DNA of 64,000 nt from Burkholderia sp. GAS332 (GCA_900142905.1 FSRV01000001.1:62001-126000), one strand, 5' to 3'. Counted from the stretch's first letter, positions 26,333-36,321 are shown. Notes: generated from the sequence alone by a model not told the origin. Numbers and translations: made by a program.

Positions 26333-26911
26333 TCAGTGCACCTCATAGCGGCCATTGCCGGTGCCGACGATCGTCGCGCTCCCCGCAGCCGAAAACAGTG
26401 TGATCTGCACCGGCACGTCGATCGCTTCAGTGCCGAACACAACACGGCTCGGGTGCGAATCCGATCCCGGGTAATTGATCGTGACGCCGGTCACACCACC
26501 TTCCCAGTTGCGCGGCCCGAGCAGGTCGTCACGCAGCGGACGCCAGCCGTCTTCGGTTCGCAGATCGAAGCGAAAGCCACCATCGAGCGGCTGCCACGCG
26601 ATCGGCCGTGCACGCACCTGAGCTTCGTCACCGGCCGATTCGAACAGCAGCGCGAGACGCTGCGCTTCTTCGTTCAAGTCGGTGCGCGGGTTGCGCGTCA
26701 TCGTCAGCGCGGTCAGCGATACCAGAATGCCCGCGATCACCAGCACCACCATCATTTCCAGCAGCGTGAAACCCGCTGCACGCTTCGGGCCGCCTGCACT
26801 GAAACTACGTGCGCCGCGCTGGCCGCGCACGCGCGCGCCAGCGCACTCCGTGCCCGGCAGGAGTGCCGTACACGGAGTGTCCACAGAGGACTTGCAAGCG
26901 GACAGTCGCAT
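26333..26911 (-). CDS. gspH: Type II secretion pseudopilin H
   Basis: 192 residues from ATG 26911 (MRLSACKSS). The prepilin motif RAAG|FTLLEMMVVLVIAGILV begins near residue 47, so the leader is unusually long (about 47 residues); a shorter start inside the leader was not found. Joins the major pseudopilin GspG to the minor tip complex. No unusual base composition. Confidence 0.87.
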   Translation of the reverse strand: MRLSACKSSVDTPCTALLPGTECAGARVRGQRGARSFSAGGPKRAAGFTLLEMMVVLVIAGILVSLTALTMTRNPRTDLNEEAQRLALLFESAGDEAQVRARPIAWQPLDGGFRFDLRTEDGWRPLRDDLLGPRNWEGGVTGVTINYPGSDSHPSRVVFGTEAIDVPVQITLFSAAGSATIVGTGNGRYEVH

Positions 26912-27046
26912 AGTGCCGGCCACGAACGATCAACTAAAGATCAGAAAAACAATGAGTCGATAAGACGCGCGGTGGATCGCAAAAGAGCAGGGCGATCCGG
27001 CGCGCCTGACAATCAACGGCGCTTAATGAACTACTGAACGACCGGC

Positions 27047-27511
27047 CTACTGCCACGAACCTATGTCGGCATCATTGCCTTCGCCGCCCGGTTTACCATC
27101 GGCGCCATAGCTGAACACGTCGATCTCACCATGCACGCCCGGGTTCAGATACTGGTAGGTATTGCCCCACGGATCGTTCGGCAGGCGTTCGAGATAGCCG
27201 CCGTCCTTCCAATTGTTCGGCACCGGGTCGGTGGTCGGCTTTTCGATCAGCGCGCGCAGGCCCTGCTCCTGAGTCGGATAACGGCCGTTGTCGAGACGGT
27301 AGAGTTTCAGCGCCTGCATCACGGTGCCGATGTCCTGCTTGGCGGCCACGCGCCGCGCTTCGTCCGGACGGCTCATGATTTTCGGCACGATCAACGCGGC
27401 CAGAATGCCCAGAATTGCGATCACGACCATGATTTCAATCAGCGTGAAACCGCGTTGACGACGGCTGCGCGGACCCGCGATTTCGGTACGGCGAGTGGTC
27501 GACAGTTGCAT
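27047..27511 (-). CDS. gspG: Type II secretion major pseudopilin G
   Basis: 154 residues. Prepilin motif [21 protein letters not shown] about residue 20, with Glu at +5. The family C-terminal calcium-loop region reads [20 protein letters not shown]. It polymerises into the pseudopilus that pushes substrates through GspD. First gene of the leftward gspG-N run; the promoter must lie in 27512-27772, shared with the oppositely read gspC. Confidence 0.93.
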   Translation of the reverse strand: MQLSTTRRTEIAGPRSRRQRGFTLIEIMVVIAILGILAALIVPKIMSRPDEARRVAAKQDIGTVMQALKLYRLDNGRYPTQEQGLRALIEKPTTDPVPNNWKDGGYLERLPNDPWGNTYQYLNPGVHGEIDVFSYGADGKPGGEGNDADIGSWQ

Positions 27512-27772
27512 AGGTTGCTACCTCTTTTCAGGTGAAATTTTCGATCGGGCGGGATTCGCGCGTCAGGCAATCGGGCTGCCATTGAACACGCCCAGCCGGT
27601 CATTTTAATGTCATGGTGTTGAAGGGTTGCGAGAAACCGCCGGGACGCCCCAAGTTTCCGCTCCGCAGGAAGTCCCCTTGGGGGATCGCTCCCCTCGGAG
27701 CCCGGCGCGAAACGCCAGGTTAGGGGCACTTTCCACCAACGCAATTTTCACAATAGTCCGTACAATATGCGT

Positions 27773-28186
27773 ATGAACGCCATCCAAATCCGCCTTCTGT
27801 CGCTCGCGCTGTTCGCCGTGTTCTGCGCGACGCTGACCTACTGGGTCATCACGATCTCCACGACGTCAGGCGCGCCGTTGCCCGCTGCCGCCGCGCATGC
27901 GCCGGTCTCAACCGAACAGGCCGCTACGCTGTTCGGCGGCCAGCTCACCCGCAGCGTCAACCAGGACGTGCATCTGTTCGGCATCCTCGCTTTGCAGCAA
28001 GGTGCCGCGGCCATCGTCAGCGTCGGCGGCGAACCGCCGCATGCGGTGTCGCTCGGCAGCGCGCTCATGCAAGGCGCCAAACTTTCCGAAGTCCGCCCCC
28101 GTTCAATCATCATCGACCGCAATGGCGCGCATTCCGAAGTATTCCTGCCGGCCAATCCGGCAGGTCCTACCATCTACATGCGCTGA
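27773..28186 (+). CDS. gspC: Type II secretion protein C, short form
   Basis: About 137 residues. N-terminal membrane helix (LLSLALFAVFCATLTYWVI) and the GspC homology region (LFGILALQQGAAAIVSVGGEPP), but no C-terminal PDZ domain, so it is about half the size of enterobacterial GspC. It is on the opposite strand to the rest of the locus, as in other Burkholderia. It connects the inner-membrane platform to the secretin GspD. Two ATGs (27767 and 27773) are possible. Confidence 0.82.
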   Translation: MNAIQIRLLSLALFAVFCATLTYWVITISTTSGAPLPAAAAHAPVSTEQAATLFGGQLTRSVNQDVHLFGILALQQGAAAIVSVGGEPPHAVSLGSALMQGAKLSEVRPRSIIIDRNGAHSEVFLPANPAGPTIYMR

Positions 28187-28314
28187 CCCAGGCTTTTCGC
28201 CTGGCTTCAGCTGATTGCGCAGCGGCGGCCGCGTTACATGCGCAAGCCACCGCGGTCATCTGCCGTGGCCCCACATTAACCGCTGCAGCCACGCAATCGA
28301 ATCACTTCTCCGCT

Positions 28315-29532
28315 TTACTGCACCAGGTTGTTCAACTCGATGATCGGCAGCATCACCGCCAGCACGATCACCAGCACCACACCCCCCATCGCCAGAATCA
28401 GCAACGGTTCGAGCAGGCTCGTCAGGAACATCGTGCGACGCTCGAGTTCCGATGATTCGCCTGCCGCCGCGCGGTCGAGCATGGTCGTCACGTCGCCGGT
28501 CGCTTCACCCGAGCGGATCAGGTGAACCAGCACCGGCGGAAACGTCTTCGTATTGCCGAGCGCGCGCGACAAGGATGTGCCTTCGCGCACGCGCACGATC
28601 GCATCGTCGATGTTCTCGCGCATCGCGTTGTTGCTGAGCGTTTCGGCGGCGGCTTGCAGCGCGCGCAGAATCGGCACGCCCGCTGCCGTCAGAATGCCTA
28701 GCGTGCTGGCAAAGCGCACCGTGTTGTAGCCACGCACGAGTTTGCCGAGCAGCGGGGCGGTCAACAGCCACCGGTCGAAGGCAAGCCGCGGGCCGGGCTG
28801 CTTCAGGATCGAGCGCACCAGATACACCAGCACGACCACGCCGATCAGCATCGCCCACCACCAGTGCCGCACGAAACCGGACAGCGCCATCATCATGATG
28901 GTGAGAATCGGCAGTTGCTGTTTGGTGCTGGCGAACACGTTCACCACTTGCGGCACCACGTAGCTCAACAGAAACGTGACGATGCCGAAGGCAATGAGCG
29001 TCACGATCGCCGGGTACGTGAACGCGAGCACGATCTTCTGCTTGAGCGCGTTGCGTTGCTCGATGTAGTCGGCCAGACGCGAGAGCACGAGACCGAGCTT
29101 GCCGGTATGTTCGCCGGCGGCCACAAGCGCGCGATAGATCTCGGGGAAGTCTTTAGGATGCTGCGTCAGCGCATTCGCGAGCGAATGGCCGCCGAGCACT
29201 TCGGCGCGAATCGACGCCATCAGCTCGCGGATGTAGTCGCGCTCCGATTGCTCGGTCAGCACCGCGAGCGCTTCGTCGAGCGGCAAGCCGGCGATCAGCA
29301 GGCTGGCCAGTTGCCGCGTGAGAATCGCCTGCTCGCGCTGCGACAAACGCCGTCCCATCGACAAGCGCTGATTGCGCTCGCCACGTGTGCGCGTCGCGGC
29401 CGGTTCGACGACGAGTGGCGTCAGTCCTTGCGAACGCAGATTGGTCCGCGCACCGCGCGCGCTGTCCGCGTCGAGCACGCCTTTTTGCGCCTTGCCCGCT
29501 GCGTCGATCGCTTCGAAACGAAATGCCGGCAT
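28315..29532 (-). CDS. gspF: Type II secretion protein F
   Basis: 405 residues, the polytopic core of the inner-membrane platform. Two repeated T2SSF domains, with LTRQLASLLIAGLPLDEAL about residue 70 and TLGILTAAGVPILRALQAA about residue 275. Three membrane segments, the last at the C-terminus (GGVVLVIVLAVMLPII). Lies four bases after the gspE stop. Confidence 0.93.
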   Translation of the reverse strand: MPAFRFEAIDAAGKAQKGVLDADSARGARTNLRSQGLTPLVVEPAATRTRGERNQRLSMGRRLSQREQAILTRQLASLLIAGLPLDEALAVLTEQSERDYIRELMASIRAEVLGGHSLANALTQHPKDFPEIYRALVAAGEHTGKLGLVLSRLADYIEQRNALKQKIVLAFTYPAIVTLIAFGIVTFLLSYVVPQVVNVFASTKQQLPILTIMMMALSGFVRHWWWAMLIGVVVLVYLVRSILKQPGPRLAFDRWLLTAPLLGKLVRGYNTVRFASTLGILTAAGVPILRALQAAAETLSNNAMRENIDDAIVRVREGTSLSRALGNTKTFPPVLVHLIRSGEATGDVTTMLDRAAAGESSELERRTMFLTSLLEPLLILAMGGVVLVIVLAVMLPIIELNNLVQ

Positions 29533-29536
29533 GACC

Positions 29537-31105
29537 TTATGCTCCGCCCGTCACGCGGATCACTTCTTCGAGCGACGTCAGCCCGGATGCGAGCCAGCGG
29601 TCCGAATCTTCGCGCAGCGTACGCATGCCTTGCGCGCGGCCCGAAGCAAGAATTTCCGCATCGGATGCATTGCGGTGAACCAGCGTGCGAATTTCGTCGT
29701 CGATCAGCAGCAGTTCGTATACGCCGCGTCGGCCTGCGTAGCCGGACTGACCGCACTTGTCGCAGCCGACCGGATGCCAGCGCACGCTGCCATCCTCTTC
29801 AACGCGCTCTTCACGGCACACCGGGCACAAACGCCGCACCAGCCGCTGCGCCAGCACGCCGAGCAGCGACGACGCCAGCAGATACGGCTCGACGCCCATG
29901 TCGGTCAAACGTGTGACGGCGGATGCCGCATCGTTCGTGTGCAATGTCGCTAAAACCAGGTGACCTGTCAGCGATGCCTGCACCGCGATCTGCGCGGTCT
30001 CCAGGTCGCGGATTTCACCGATCATGATGATGTCCGGGTCCTGCCGCAGAATCGAGCGCAGCGCCCGCGCGAAGGTCATGCCGATCCGCTCGTTGACCTG
30101 CGTCTGGCCGATGCCGGACAGGTCGTATTCGATCGGATCTTCGACCGTCATGATGTTGGTCGTCGCGGTTTCGAGCCGCGACATCGACGCATACAGCGTG
30201 GTCGTCTTACCCGAACCGGTCGGGCCGGTCACCAGCACGATGCCGTGCGGTTTGCCGATCAGCTTGTCGAACTTGACGAGCGTGTCGGGCGCCATGCCGA
30301 GCGCTTCGAGATTCAGGCGCGATGCGTCCTTTTCCAGCAGACGCAGCACGGCGCGTTCACCGTGACCGGTGGGCAGCGTCGAGACCCGCACGTCGACCGG
30401 ACGTCCGCCGACGCGCAACGTGATACGGCCATCTTGCGGCAGACGCTTCTCGGCAATGTCGAGTTGCGCCATGATCTTGATCCGCGAGATCAGCGCACCG
30501 TGCAGCGCTTTCTTCGGCCGCACGACATCGCGCAATGTGCCGTCGACGCGGAAGCGCACGACAGAAGAAGTCTCGAACGGCTCGATGTGAATATCCGAGG
30601 CCTGTTCGCGCGCCGCTTGCGTAAGCAGCGCGTTGATCATGCGGATGATCGGCGCGTCGTCTTCCGACTCGAGCAGATCCTCGACCTCGGGAATGTCTTG
30701 CATCAAACGCGACAGATCGACTTCGCCTTCCACTTCGCCGACCACTTGCGCCGCGCTGCCGTCCTGGCGCGCGTACGCCTGATTGATCGCCTGGGCCAGT
30801 TCGTCAGCCGGCACGCGCACAACGGACAACGCGCCGAAATTGCGCGCAACCTCGGCAAGCGCCGCATCGCTGGTGCGTTCGCTGATCCAGACTTCCAGGC
30901 TATCGGCGTGCTGATGCGCGACCAGAATCTGGCCGCTGCGGGCGAAGCCATAGGGCACGAGCCGCGCGGCAACCGCCGACGGCGCACTACGTTCGGCATG
31001 TTCCGTCACGACTGCGGGCGGAATCGCCGAGGCTTGCGTCGACGCACCGGCTCGCGCCGCTGCCAACGACGCGGAAGCTGACGGCGGCGTGGACGGCGTG
31101 CTCAC
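29537..31105 (-). CDS. gspE: Type II secretion ATPase E
   Basis: 522 residues. GTG start overlapping the gspD stop by four bases (GTGA). Walker A GPTGSGKTTTLYAS (about residue 275), Asp box MTVEDPIEYDL, Walker B region DPDIIMIGEIRD, His box TLHTNDAASAVTRL, and the four-cysteine zinc motif CPVC...CDKC (about residue 430). Cytoplasmic hexameric motor that drives pseudopilus assembly. The N-terminal 40 residues are Ala/Ser-rich and probably unstructured. Confidence 0.94.
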   Translation of the reverse strand: MSTPSTPPSASASLAAARAGASTQASAIPPAVVTEHAERSAPSAVAARLVPYGFARSGQILVAHQHADSLEVWISERTSDAALAEVARNFGALSVVRVPADELAQAINQAYARQDGSAAQVVGEVEGEVDLSRLMQDIPEVEDLLESEDDAPIIRMINALLTQAAREQASDIHIEPFETSSVVRFRVDGTLRDVVRPKKALHGALISRIKIMAQLDIAEKRLPQDGRITLRVGGRPVDVRVSTLPTGHGERAVLRLLEKDASRLNLEALGMAPDTLVKFDKLIGKPHGIVLVTGPTGSGKTTTLYASMSRLETATTNIMTVEDPIEYDLSGIGQTQVNERIGMTFARALRSILRQDPDIIMIGEIRDLETAQIAVQASLTGHLVLATLHTNDAASAVTRLTDMGVEPYLLASSLLGVLAQRLVRRLCPVCREERVEEDGSVRWHPVGCDKCGQSGYAGRRGVYELLLIDDEIRTLVHRNASDAEILASGRAQGMRTLREDSDRWLASGLTSLEEVIRVTGGA

Positions 31106-33510
31106 GGCCGCGCTCCAGGCGACGCGGAGGACGGTACCGGGTTCGTCTGCACAGCGCCGCCATTCGTGACAGGGTTCGTCTGCACAGCGGCGCCGTTCGT
31201 GACAGGGTTCGTCTGCACAGTGCCGCCGTTCGTGATGACAGGGTTCGTCTGCACAGCACCGCCGTTCGTGACCGGTTCCGGAGCAGAAACTGGTGGCGGC
31301 ATCATCTGCTGACGACGCATATTGTTCAGATCGAACAGGTTCAGCGCGGGCGAGCCGCCCTGGCTCGGGCCGATTGGCATCGGCGGCACCACCGGATCGT
31401 CCTTATCCTTGATCAGGTTGTTGTCCGACTTGTACGCGCCCTGCACGCCCTGGATATAGTCGTAACGGTTCGACGTTACGGCCTGCGCGGTATCGCGATC
31501 GTTGATGATCACAGGGCGCAGGAACACCATCAGGTTGGTCTTGTTGCGGGTCTTCTGTTCCGAGCGAAACAACTGGCCGAGCCACGGAATATCGCCCAGC
31601 AGCGGTACCTTGCTGTTGCTGACCTGGTAGTTGTCCTGCATCAGGCCACCCAGCACGATGATCTCGCCGTTATCGGCGAGCACGGTCGACTGGATCGAAC
31701 GCTTGGTGAACTCCGGGCCGGCCGGGTTGGTCGTCGCGTTGGTCGTGCCGTTCACGATCGCCGAGTCTTCCGTGTAGAGCTGCAGCTTGAGAATCCCACC
31801 GTCGGTGATCTGCGGTTTGATGTGCAGCGTCAGGCCGACATCGACACGGTCGTAGGTATTGAACGCCGAGGTCGCGGTGGAGCTCGTGAGGTTCGAATAC
31901 GAACCCGTCTGGATCGGCACGTTCGTACCGACGACGATCTTGGCTTCCTCGTTGTCGAGCGTGATGAGGTTAGGCGTTGACAGCACGTTCGCGTCGGCGC
32001 TCTGCGACAGCGCCTGCAGCAGCGCGCCAAGTCCCTGCACGCCGAAAATGTTGTGCACCCATCCGACATTGAGGCCCTGCTGCAGACCCGTGAGCGCTCC
32101 CGCCAGACCCGCAGGGTTCGTCGCCGTCACCGCCGCCGCCGCGGTCAGATTGATAATGCTGTTGCTGTTGCCGGTCGTCAGATTAGTGCCGGCAAAGGTC
32201 GAACCATTCGCGATCTGCCACTGAATGCCGAGATTGGCATTCGTGGTCGAATTCAACTCGACGATCAGCGCCTCGATATAGACCTGCGCGCGCCGTGCGT
32301 CGAGCTGGTCGATCACCGCCCGCAGGTTGCGGTACACCGGGTCGGACGCGGTGATGATCAGCGAGTTGGTTGCGGCGTCCGCCTGGATCATGCCGCCTGG
32401 CTGGTTGTCGTCGCTCTTGCTCTTGTCGCTGCCGATCAGGTCGCCGGAACCGCTGTTCGAGCCGCCCCCGCTGCCGCCCATCGGCGACGCCGACGAGCTG
32501 CTTCCGAGTCCGCCCGACGGCAGCGGGGGCGTACCCGAGGTGCCCGTCGAATTGCTGCCCAGCCCGCCCCCACTACTGCCGTTCTGGTTGAACGAATTCG
32601 CGTCGTTCGAGCCACCCGACGAGCCCGTGTCGCCGCCTTTGCCGAGCATCCCGCGCAAGGTCTTCGCGAGCCTCGTCGCGTCCGCGTTGCGCAGCGCCAC
32701 GACGTGGATGTTGCCGGGCATGGCGGTCGGCGCGTCGAGTTCCTTTGCCAACTGCTTCGCCGCCGCAAGCCGCCCGGCGTTCGACGCACGAATCAGCAGC
32801 GAGTTGGTGCGCGGGTCCGCGGTAATCGACACCTTCAGGGTCGCGTCGGTACTGCCGATTGCGCCCGGGTCGAGCATCTTGGTCAGTTGCGTGGCGATAT
32901 CGATCGCGTTCGCGTTCTTCAACGGCACCACCGACACCGACTGGCCCGCGGCCGTATCGATCCCCGCGATGATCTGCGCGATACGCCGCACGTTGTCGGC
33001 GTAATCGGTCACGACAATGGTGTTGTTGGCCGGGTAGGCCGCCACGGTATTGTTCGGCGAGATCAGCGGACGCAAGACCGGCAGCAGGTTATTGGCCGAT
33101 TCGTTCTTCAGCACGAATACCTGCGTGACCACCTGATCGCCACGCGCAACGGGCGTATTGCCGACGTAGGTCGGCACGCCTTGCAGCTTGGCATCAGCCT
33201 CGGGCACGACCTTCAGCACGCCGTGGTCCTGCACCAGCGCGAAACCCTGCATCCGCAAAGCGGACTGCAAGGTCTTGAGCGCCTGATCTTCAGGCACTGC
33301 ATTTTCCGACACGAGGTTCAGTTGACCCTTCACGCGCGGATCGACGATGATCGTTTTGCCGGTTGCCGCGCCGATCGCCTTGGCCACCTGGTCGATGTCG
33401 GCGTTCACGAAGTTGAGTGTCACCTGTGCCTGTGCTGTCTGCGCGGTGATCAATCCAGCCACCAGCAGCGCCGTTGCGACGCGACGCAATGCCATACGAT
33501 TTCTTCTCAT
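31102..33510 (-). CDS. gspD: Type II secretion secretin D
   Basis: About 802 residues from ATG 33510 (MRRNRMALRRV); ATG 33495 is equally possible, and codons further out are unlikely. Signal peptide cleaved after TAQA|QV. N0 domain (VTLNFVNADIDQVAKAIG), N1-N3 repeats, a Gly/Ser-rich insert in N3 (about 330-395), and the secretin core (VLGGLMQDNYQVSNSKVPLLGDIPWLG region). The C-terminus carries four imperfect 11-12-residue repeats of the type NGGAVQTNPVT, encoded by a 33-bp tandem repeat. Forms the outer-membrane channel; first gene of the gspDEF run. Confidence 0.93.
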   Translation of the reverse strand: MRRNRMALRRVATALLVAGLITAQTAQAQVTLNFVNADIDQVAKAIGAATGKTIIVDPRVKGQLNLVSENAVPEDQALKTLQSALRMQGFALVQDHGVLKVVPEADAKLQGVPTYVGNTPVARGDQVVTQVFVLKNESANNLLPVLRPLISPNNTVAAYPANNTIVVTDYADNVRRIAQIIAGIDTAAGQSVSVVPLKNANAIDIATQLTKMLDPGAIGSTDATLKVSITADPRTNSLLIRASNAGRLAAAKQLAKELDAPTAMPGNIHVVALRNADATRLAKTLRGMLGKGGDTGSSGGSNDANSFNQNGSSGGGLGSNSTGTSGTPPLPSGGLGSSSSASPMGGSGGGSNSGSGDLIGSDKSKSDDNQPGGMIQADAATNSLIITASDPVYRNLRAVIDQLDARRAQVYIEALIVELNSTTNANLGIQWQIANGSTFAGTNLTTGNSNSIINLTAAAAVTATNPAGLAGALTGLQQGLNVGWVHNIFGVQGLGALLQALSQSADANVLSTPNLITLDNEEAKIVVGTNVPIQTGSYSNLTSSTATSAFNTYDRVDVGLTLHIKPQITDGGILKLQLYTEDSAIVNGTTNATTNPAGPEFTKRSIQSTVLADNGEIIVLGGLMQDNYQVSNSKVPLLGDIPWLGQLFRSEQKTRNKTNLMVFLRPVIINDRDTAQAVTSNRYDYIQGVQGAYKSDNNLIKDKDDPVVPPMPIGPSQGGSPALNLFDLNNMRRQQMMPPPVSAPEPVTNGGAVQTNPVITNGGTVQTNPVTNGAAVQTNPVTNGGAVQTNPVPSSASPGARP
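31141..31278. repeat. 33-bp coding tandem repeat in gspD
   Basis: Units start at 31141, 31174, 31207 and 31243 (33, 33 and 36 bases), each beginning GTTCGTCTGCACAGC on the + strand. Unit lengths are multiples of three, so copy-number change would lengthen or shorten the GspD tail without breaking the frame. Confidence 0.85.
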
Positions 33511-34011
33511 GGAATAAGGTATCGATGCCGACGGCCTCAGCCGTCGACGGTCATGCAGTGCGAACATTTGAGCAAACCGCCGCCCTGTCGGCCTGCCAGC
33601 CGGCCTCACAGGCGGTCAGCGCCCCGGATGCCGGACATCCAATGTCCGAAAAAAATGAACAGTACCAGCTTTTCATGTCGGATTTGTCACAAAACAAACA
33701 GCCCGGTGCGATTACTCTAAAGACCGCCGCAAACTGTCAAGTAATTGAAAGCAAATGAGCTTCTGTGCGGCGGGCCGCAGAAGCGCTTCGTTTTACGCTG
33801 GATTATGTCGGTTAGCCAACTTGACGGGTAGAAGTCTGCCGGTATGATACGAGCCGTTCGGGGTGCAGGTTGCGACTTGCCGACGCGGGTTTTCCCCGAT
33901 GCCCGACAAAGGCCCAGCCCGCGAGCTTTACCGGCTTCCAGCGGCTGAAGTATGGCCGATGCATTGCCTTACCAACCCTTACTCTTGCCATTTGTTTAGT
34001 CGTCTTGACCG
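33511..34011. other. Divergent control region between gspD and the lytic transglycosylase
   Basis: 501 bases without a supported gene. The half near gspD includes an AT-richer stretch (about 33640-33760) that probably contains its promoter. A clear rightward promoter lies at 33821-33848. The ~160-base leader after it is GC-rich with several short stems, but I recognise no riboswitch class. Confidence 0.5.
33821..33848 (+). promoter_or_regulatory. Sigma-70-like promoter of the lytic transglycosylase gene
   Basis: -35 TTGACG (33821-33826), 16-base spacer, -10 TATGAT (33843-33848). Predicted start near 33855, leaving a leader of about 155 bases before the ATG at 34012. Confidence 0.6.
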
Positions 34012-34461
34012 ATGAAACGCACCTTCGTCACCGTCGCCGCAGGACTTGCCGTGCTGATTGCAGCAGGGTCCGCGCGCGCCGATTGCTTTGACGCGGCTGC
34101 GAGCTATCAAAAGGTCAACCCCCTGATTCTGCGCGCAATTGCATGGCAAGAGTCACATAATCGACCGGACGCGTTGCATAAGAACGCCAACGGCTCGACC
34201 GACTACGGCGTCATGCAGATCAACTCGGTTCATCTGCCGATACTCGCCCAGTACGGCATCTCGCAAGGCACGCTGATGGAGCCTTGCAAGAACGTCTACA
34301 TAGCGGCATGGCATCTGCGCCGCCAGATGAACAAGTACGGCAATACCTGGCAGGCGGTCGGCGCGTATCACTCCGAGACGCCGGCACTGCGCGACAAATA
34401 CGCTCAGCAGATCGCCGCGATCCTGCGCCAGTGGCACCTGATGCCGGCGGCTGCCCGCTAA
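34012..34461 (+). CDS. Secreted lytic transglycosylase (IagB/IpgF type)
   Basis: 149 residues. Signal peptide MKRTFVTVAAGLAVLIAAGS cleaved near ARA|DC. The SLT domain follows immediately: catalytic Glu in AIAWQESHNRP (about residue 46), the motif STDYGVMQINSVH and AYHSETP. Two cysteines (DCFDAA and EPCKN) could pair. Small enzymes of this kind open the peptidoglycan for secretion systems or pili. Position next to gspD suggests service to the type II system, which is inference. Confidence 0.87.
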   Translation: MKRTFVTVAAGLAVLIAAGSARADCFDAAASYQKVNPLILRAIAWQESHNRPDALHKNANGSTDYGVMQINSVHLPILAQYGISQGTLMEPCKNVYIAAWHLRRQMNKYGNTWQAVGAYHSETPALRDKYAQQIAAILRQWHLMPAAAR

Positions 34462-34608
34462 GCGGATCCTGCCCGCCACGCGGCCGTTCCCCGTTTGATG
34501 CACAATGCGGCTTCGTGCTGCCGCCGGTGTTCGGCCATCTTCAGGCCCCGGAGTCATACGACCCCAAGCCCGGCACGCCTTCCAATCCTCTTGTCTTTCC
34601 GTACTGCG

Positions 34609-35925
34609 ATGAACCAGCCGCTATTGCCCGTCACCGTGCTCTCCGGTTTTCTGGGCGCTGGCAAGACCACGCTCCTGAACCACATCCTCGCGAATCGCGC
34701 CGGTCTGCGCGTCGCCGTGATCGTCAACGATCTGGCCGCCGTCAATATTGATGCGACCCTCGTGCGCGATGCCGCCGCGCTCTCGCATGTCGAAGAGCAA
34801 CTCGTCGAACTGTCGAATGGCTGCATCTGCTGCACGTTGCGCGACGACTTGCTGGTCGAGATCAAGCGGCTTGCGGGGGAAAAGCGCTTCGATGCGATCC
34901 TGATCGAGTCGACCGGGGTGGCCGAGCCGATGCCGATTGCCGAAACCTTCACCTTCGTCGACGACGACGGCGTGTCGCTGTCCGACGTCGCCCAGCTCGA
35001 TACGATGGTGACAGTGGTCGATGCGTTCAACTTCCTGCGCGACTACGGTTCAGCCGACGCGCTTTCCGAGCGCGGTATCGCCGCGACCGAAGAGGATGAT
35101 CGAACGCTGGTCGAATTGCTGATCGAGCAGATTGAATTCTGCGACGTACTGGTGGTGAACAAGGCCGATCTGGTAAGCGCCGATGAACTCACGCGTTTGC
35201 AGCGCATCCTCGCCCGCATCAATCCGCGTGCGGTGCAGGTGGTGAGCCGTTTCGGCGAAGTGCCGCTTGCCGAGGTGTTGAATACCAGGCGTTTCGATTT
35301 CGACGAGGCATCGAGCGCACCGGGCTGGCTCGCATCGCTTAACCACGAAAATGAGCACGCCCATGGCCATGCCCATCACGGTGAAGCGGACGAATTCGGC
35401 ATCGGCAATTTCATTTACCGCGCACGGCGGCCGTTTCACCCGGAGCGCCTGTGGGCGCTGCTGCATCAGGAGTGGAAGGGCGTCTTGCGCAGCAAAGGCT
35501 TCTTCTGGCTCGCCACGCGTAATGACATCGCCGGTTCGCTGTCACAGGCGGGTGGCGCTTGCCGGCATGGTCCGGCGGGGATGTGGTGGGCCGCTCAGGA
35601 TCGCAGCGAATGGCCGGACGGCGATGATGAGTTGGCCGCCGAAATTGCCGCCGACTGGTACGGCGATCCGGATGATCTCAGCATCGGCGATCGTCGCCAG
35701 GAACTGGTGATGATCGGCGTCGGCATCGACCCGGCTGTCTGGCAAGCGAAGTTCGACGCGTGCCTCGTGACCGATGAAGAATACGCAGCGGGACCGCAAG
35801 CGTGGCAACAATTCGCCGATCCGTTCCCGGCATGGGACTTCGACGAAGACGACCATGACCATGACCACGATGGTCACGATCACGACGCCCACGGCCATGG
35901 CGAAATCGTGCATCGCCACGACTGA
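34609..35925 (+). CDS. COG0523/CobW-family metal-chaperone GTPase
   Basis: 438 residues from ATG 34609. Walker A SGFLGAGKTTLLNH, the metal-binding CxCC motif in NGCICCTLRDDLLVE, the GTP-specificity motif NKAD, and a CobW C-terminal domain. Two histidine-rich segments (ENEHAHGHAHHGEAD about 245, DDHDHDHDGHDHDAHGHG at the end) favour a zinc-related role as in ZigA/YeiR types. No Zur-like operator was identified upstream. Convergent with hupB. Confidence 0.88.
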   Translation: MNQPLLPVTVLSGFLGAGKTTLLNHILANRAGLRVAVIVNDLAAVNIDATLVRDAAALSHVEEQLVELSNGCICCTLRDDLLVEIKRLAGEKRFDAILIESTGVAEPMPIAETFTFVDDDGVSLSDVAQLDTMVTVVDAFNFLRDYGSADALSERGIAATEEDDRTLVELLIEQIEFCDVLVVNKADLVSADELTRLQRILARINPRAVQVVSRFGEVPLAEVLNTRRFDFDEASSAPGWLASLNHENEHAHGHAHHGEADEFGIGNFIYRARRPFHPERLWALLHQEWKGVLRSKGFFWLATRNDIAGSLSQAGGACRHGPAGMWWAAQDRSEWPDGDDELAAEIAADWYGDPDDLSIGDRRQELVMIGVGIDPAVWQAKFDACLVTDEEYAAGPQAWQQFADPFPAWDFDEDDHDHDHDGHDHDAHGHGEIVHRHD

Positions 35926-35949
35926 ACTGCCTTTCCGCCTGATGCAGAT

Positions 35950-35981
35950 GGTTTAGCCGCGACGCCCGTCGCGGCTAAACC
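35950..35981. terminator. Perfect 14-bp hairpin after the COG0523 gene
   Basis: GGTTTAGCCGCGAC and its exact complement separated by GCCC. No U run follows on the + strand, so it may be a weak or Rho-assisted terminator or an mRNA 3'-end stabiliser. Confidence 0.5.
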
Positions 35982-35994
35982 AAAATCGCAGACG

Positions 35995-36018
35995 AAAAAA
36001 AACCCGCCGTTGGCGGGT
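35995..36018 (-). terminator. Rho-independent terminator of hupB
   Basis: Stem ACCCGCC/GGCGGGT with a 3-base loop, followed on the minus strand by eight T. About 25 bases beyond the hupB stop. Confidence 0.85.
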
Positions 36019-36042
36019 GTCAACTGCCAGGCAGTAATCTGC

Positions 36043-36321
36043 TTAGCGCTTGTTGACGGCGTCCTTGAACGCCTTGCCAGCCGTGAACTTGACGGTCTTG
36101 GCTGCCGGGATCTTGATAGTTTCGCCGGTCTTGGGGTTACGACCCGTACGTGCTGCGCGCTTGCCCGAACCGAAGCTGCCGAAGCCGATCAATTGGACCG
36201 CGTCACCCTTCGACACAGACTTCTTGATCACTTCAAGCAACGTGTCCAGCGTCTCACCGGTTTGAGCCTTGCTGGCGCCCGTCTGTCCTGCGACGGCGTC
36301 GATCAGTTCCTGTTTGTTCAT
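36043..36321 (-). CDS. hupB: HU-type histone-like DNA-binding protein
   Basis: 92 residues. [20 protein letters not shown] is the HU dimerisation region and [20 protein letters not shown] the DNA-binding arm. AAGGA precedes the ATG. A strong -10 (TATAAT on the minus strand, 36371-36376) with a TCGACG -35 lies about 50 bases upstream of the ATG. Abundant nucleoid protein that bends DNA. Confidence 0.95.
   Translation of the reverse strand: MNKQELIDAVAGQTGASKAQTGETLDTLLEVIKKSVSKGDAVQLIGFGSFGSGKRAARTGRNPKTGETIKIPAAKTVKFTAGKAFKDAVNKR

Noticed and set aside
33474..33758. 94-codon + strand frame upstream of the lytic transglycosylase
   Set aside because: Begins antisense to gspD and has Burkholderia-atypical codon use; the region is better explained as the gspD promoter.
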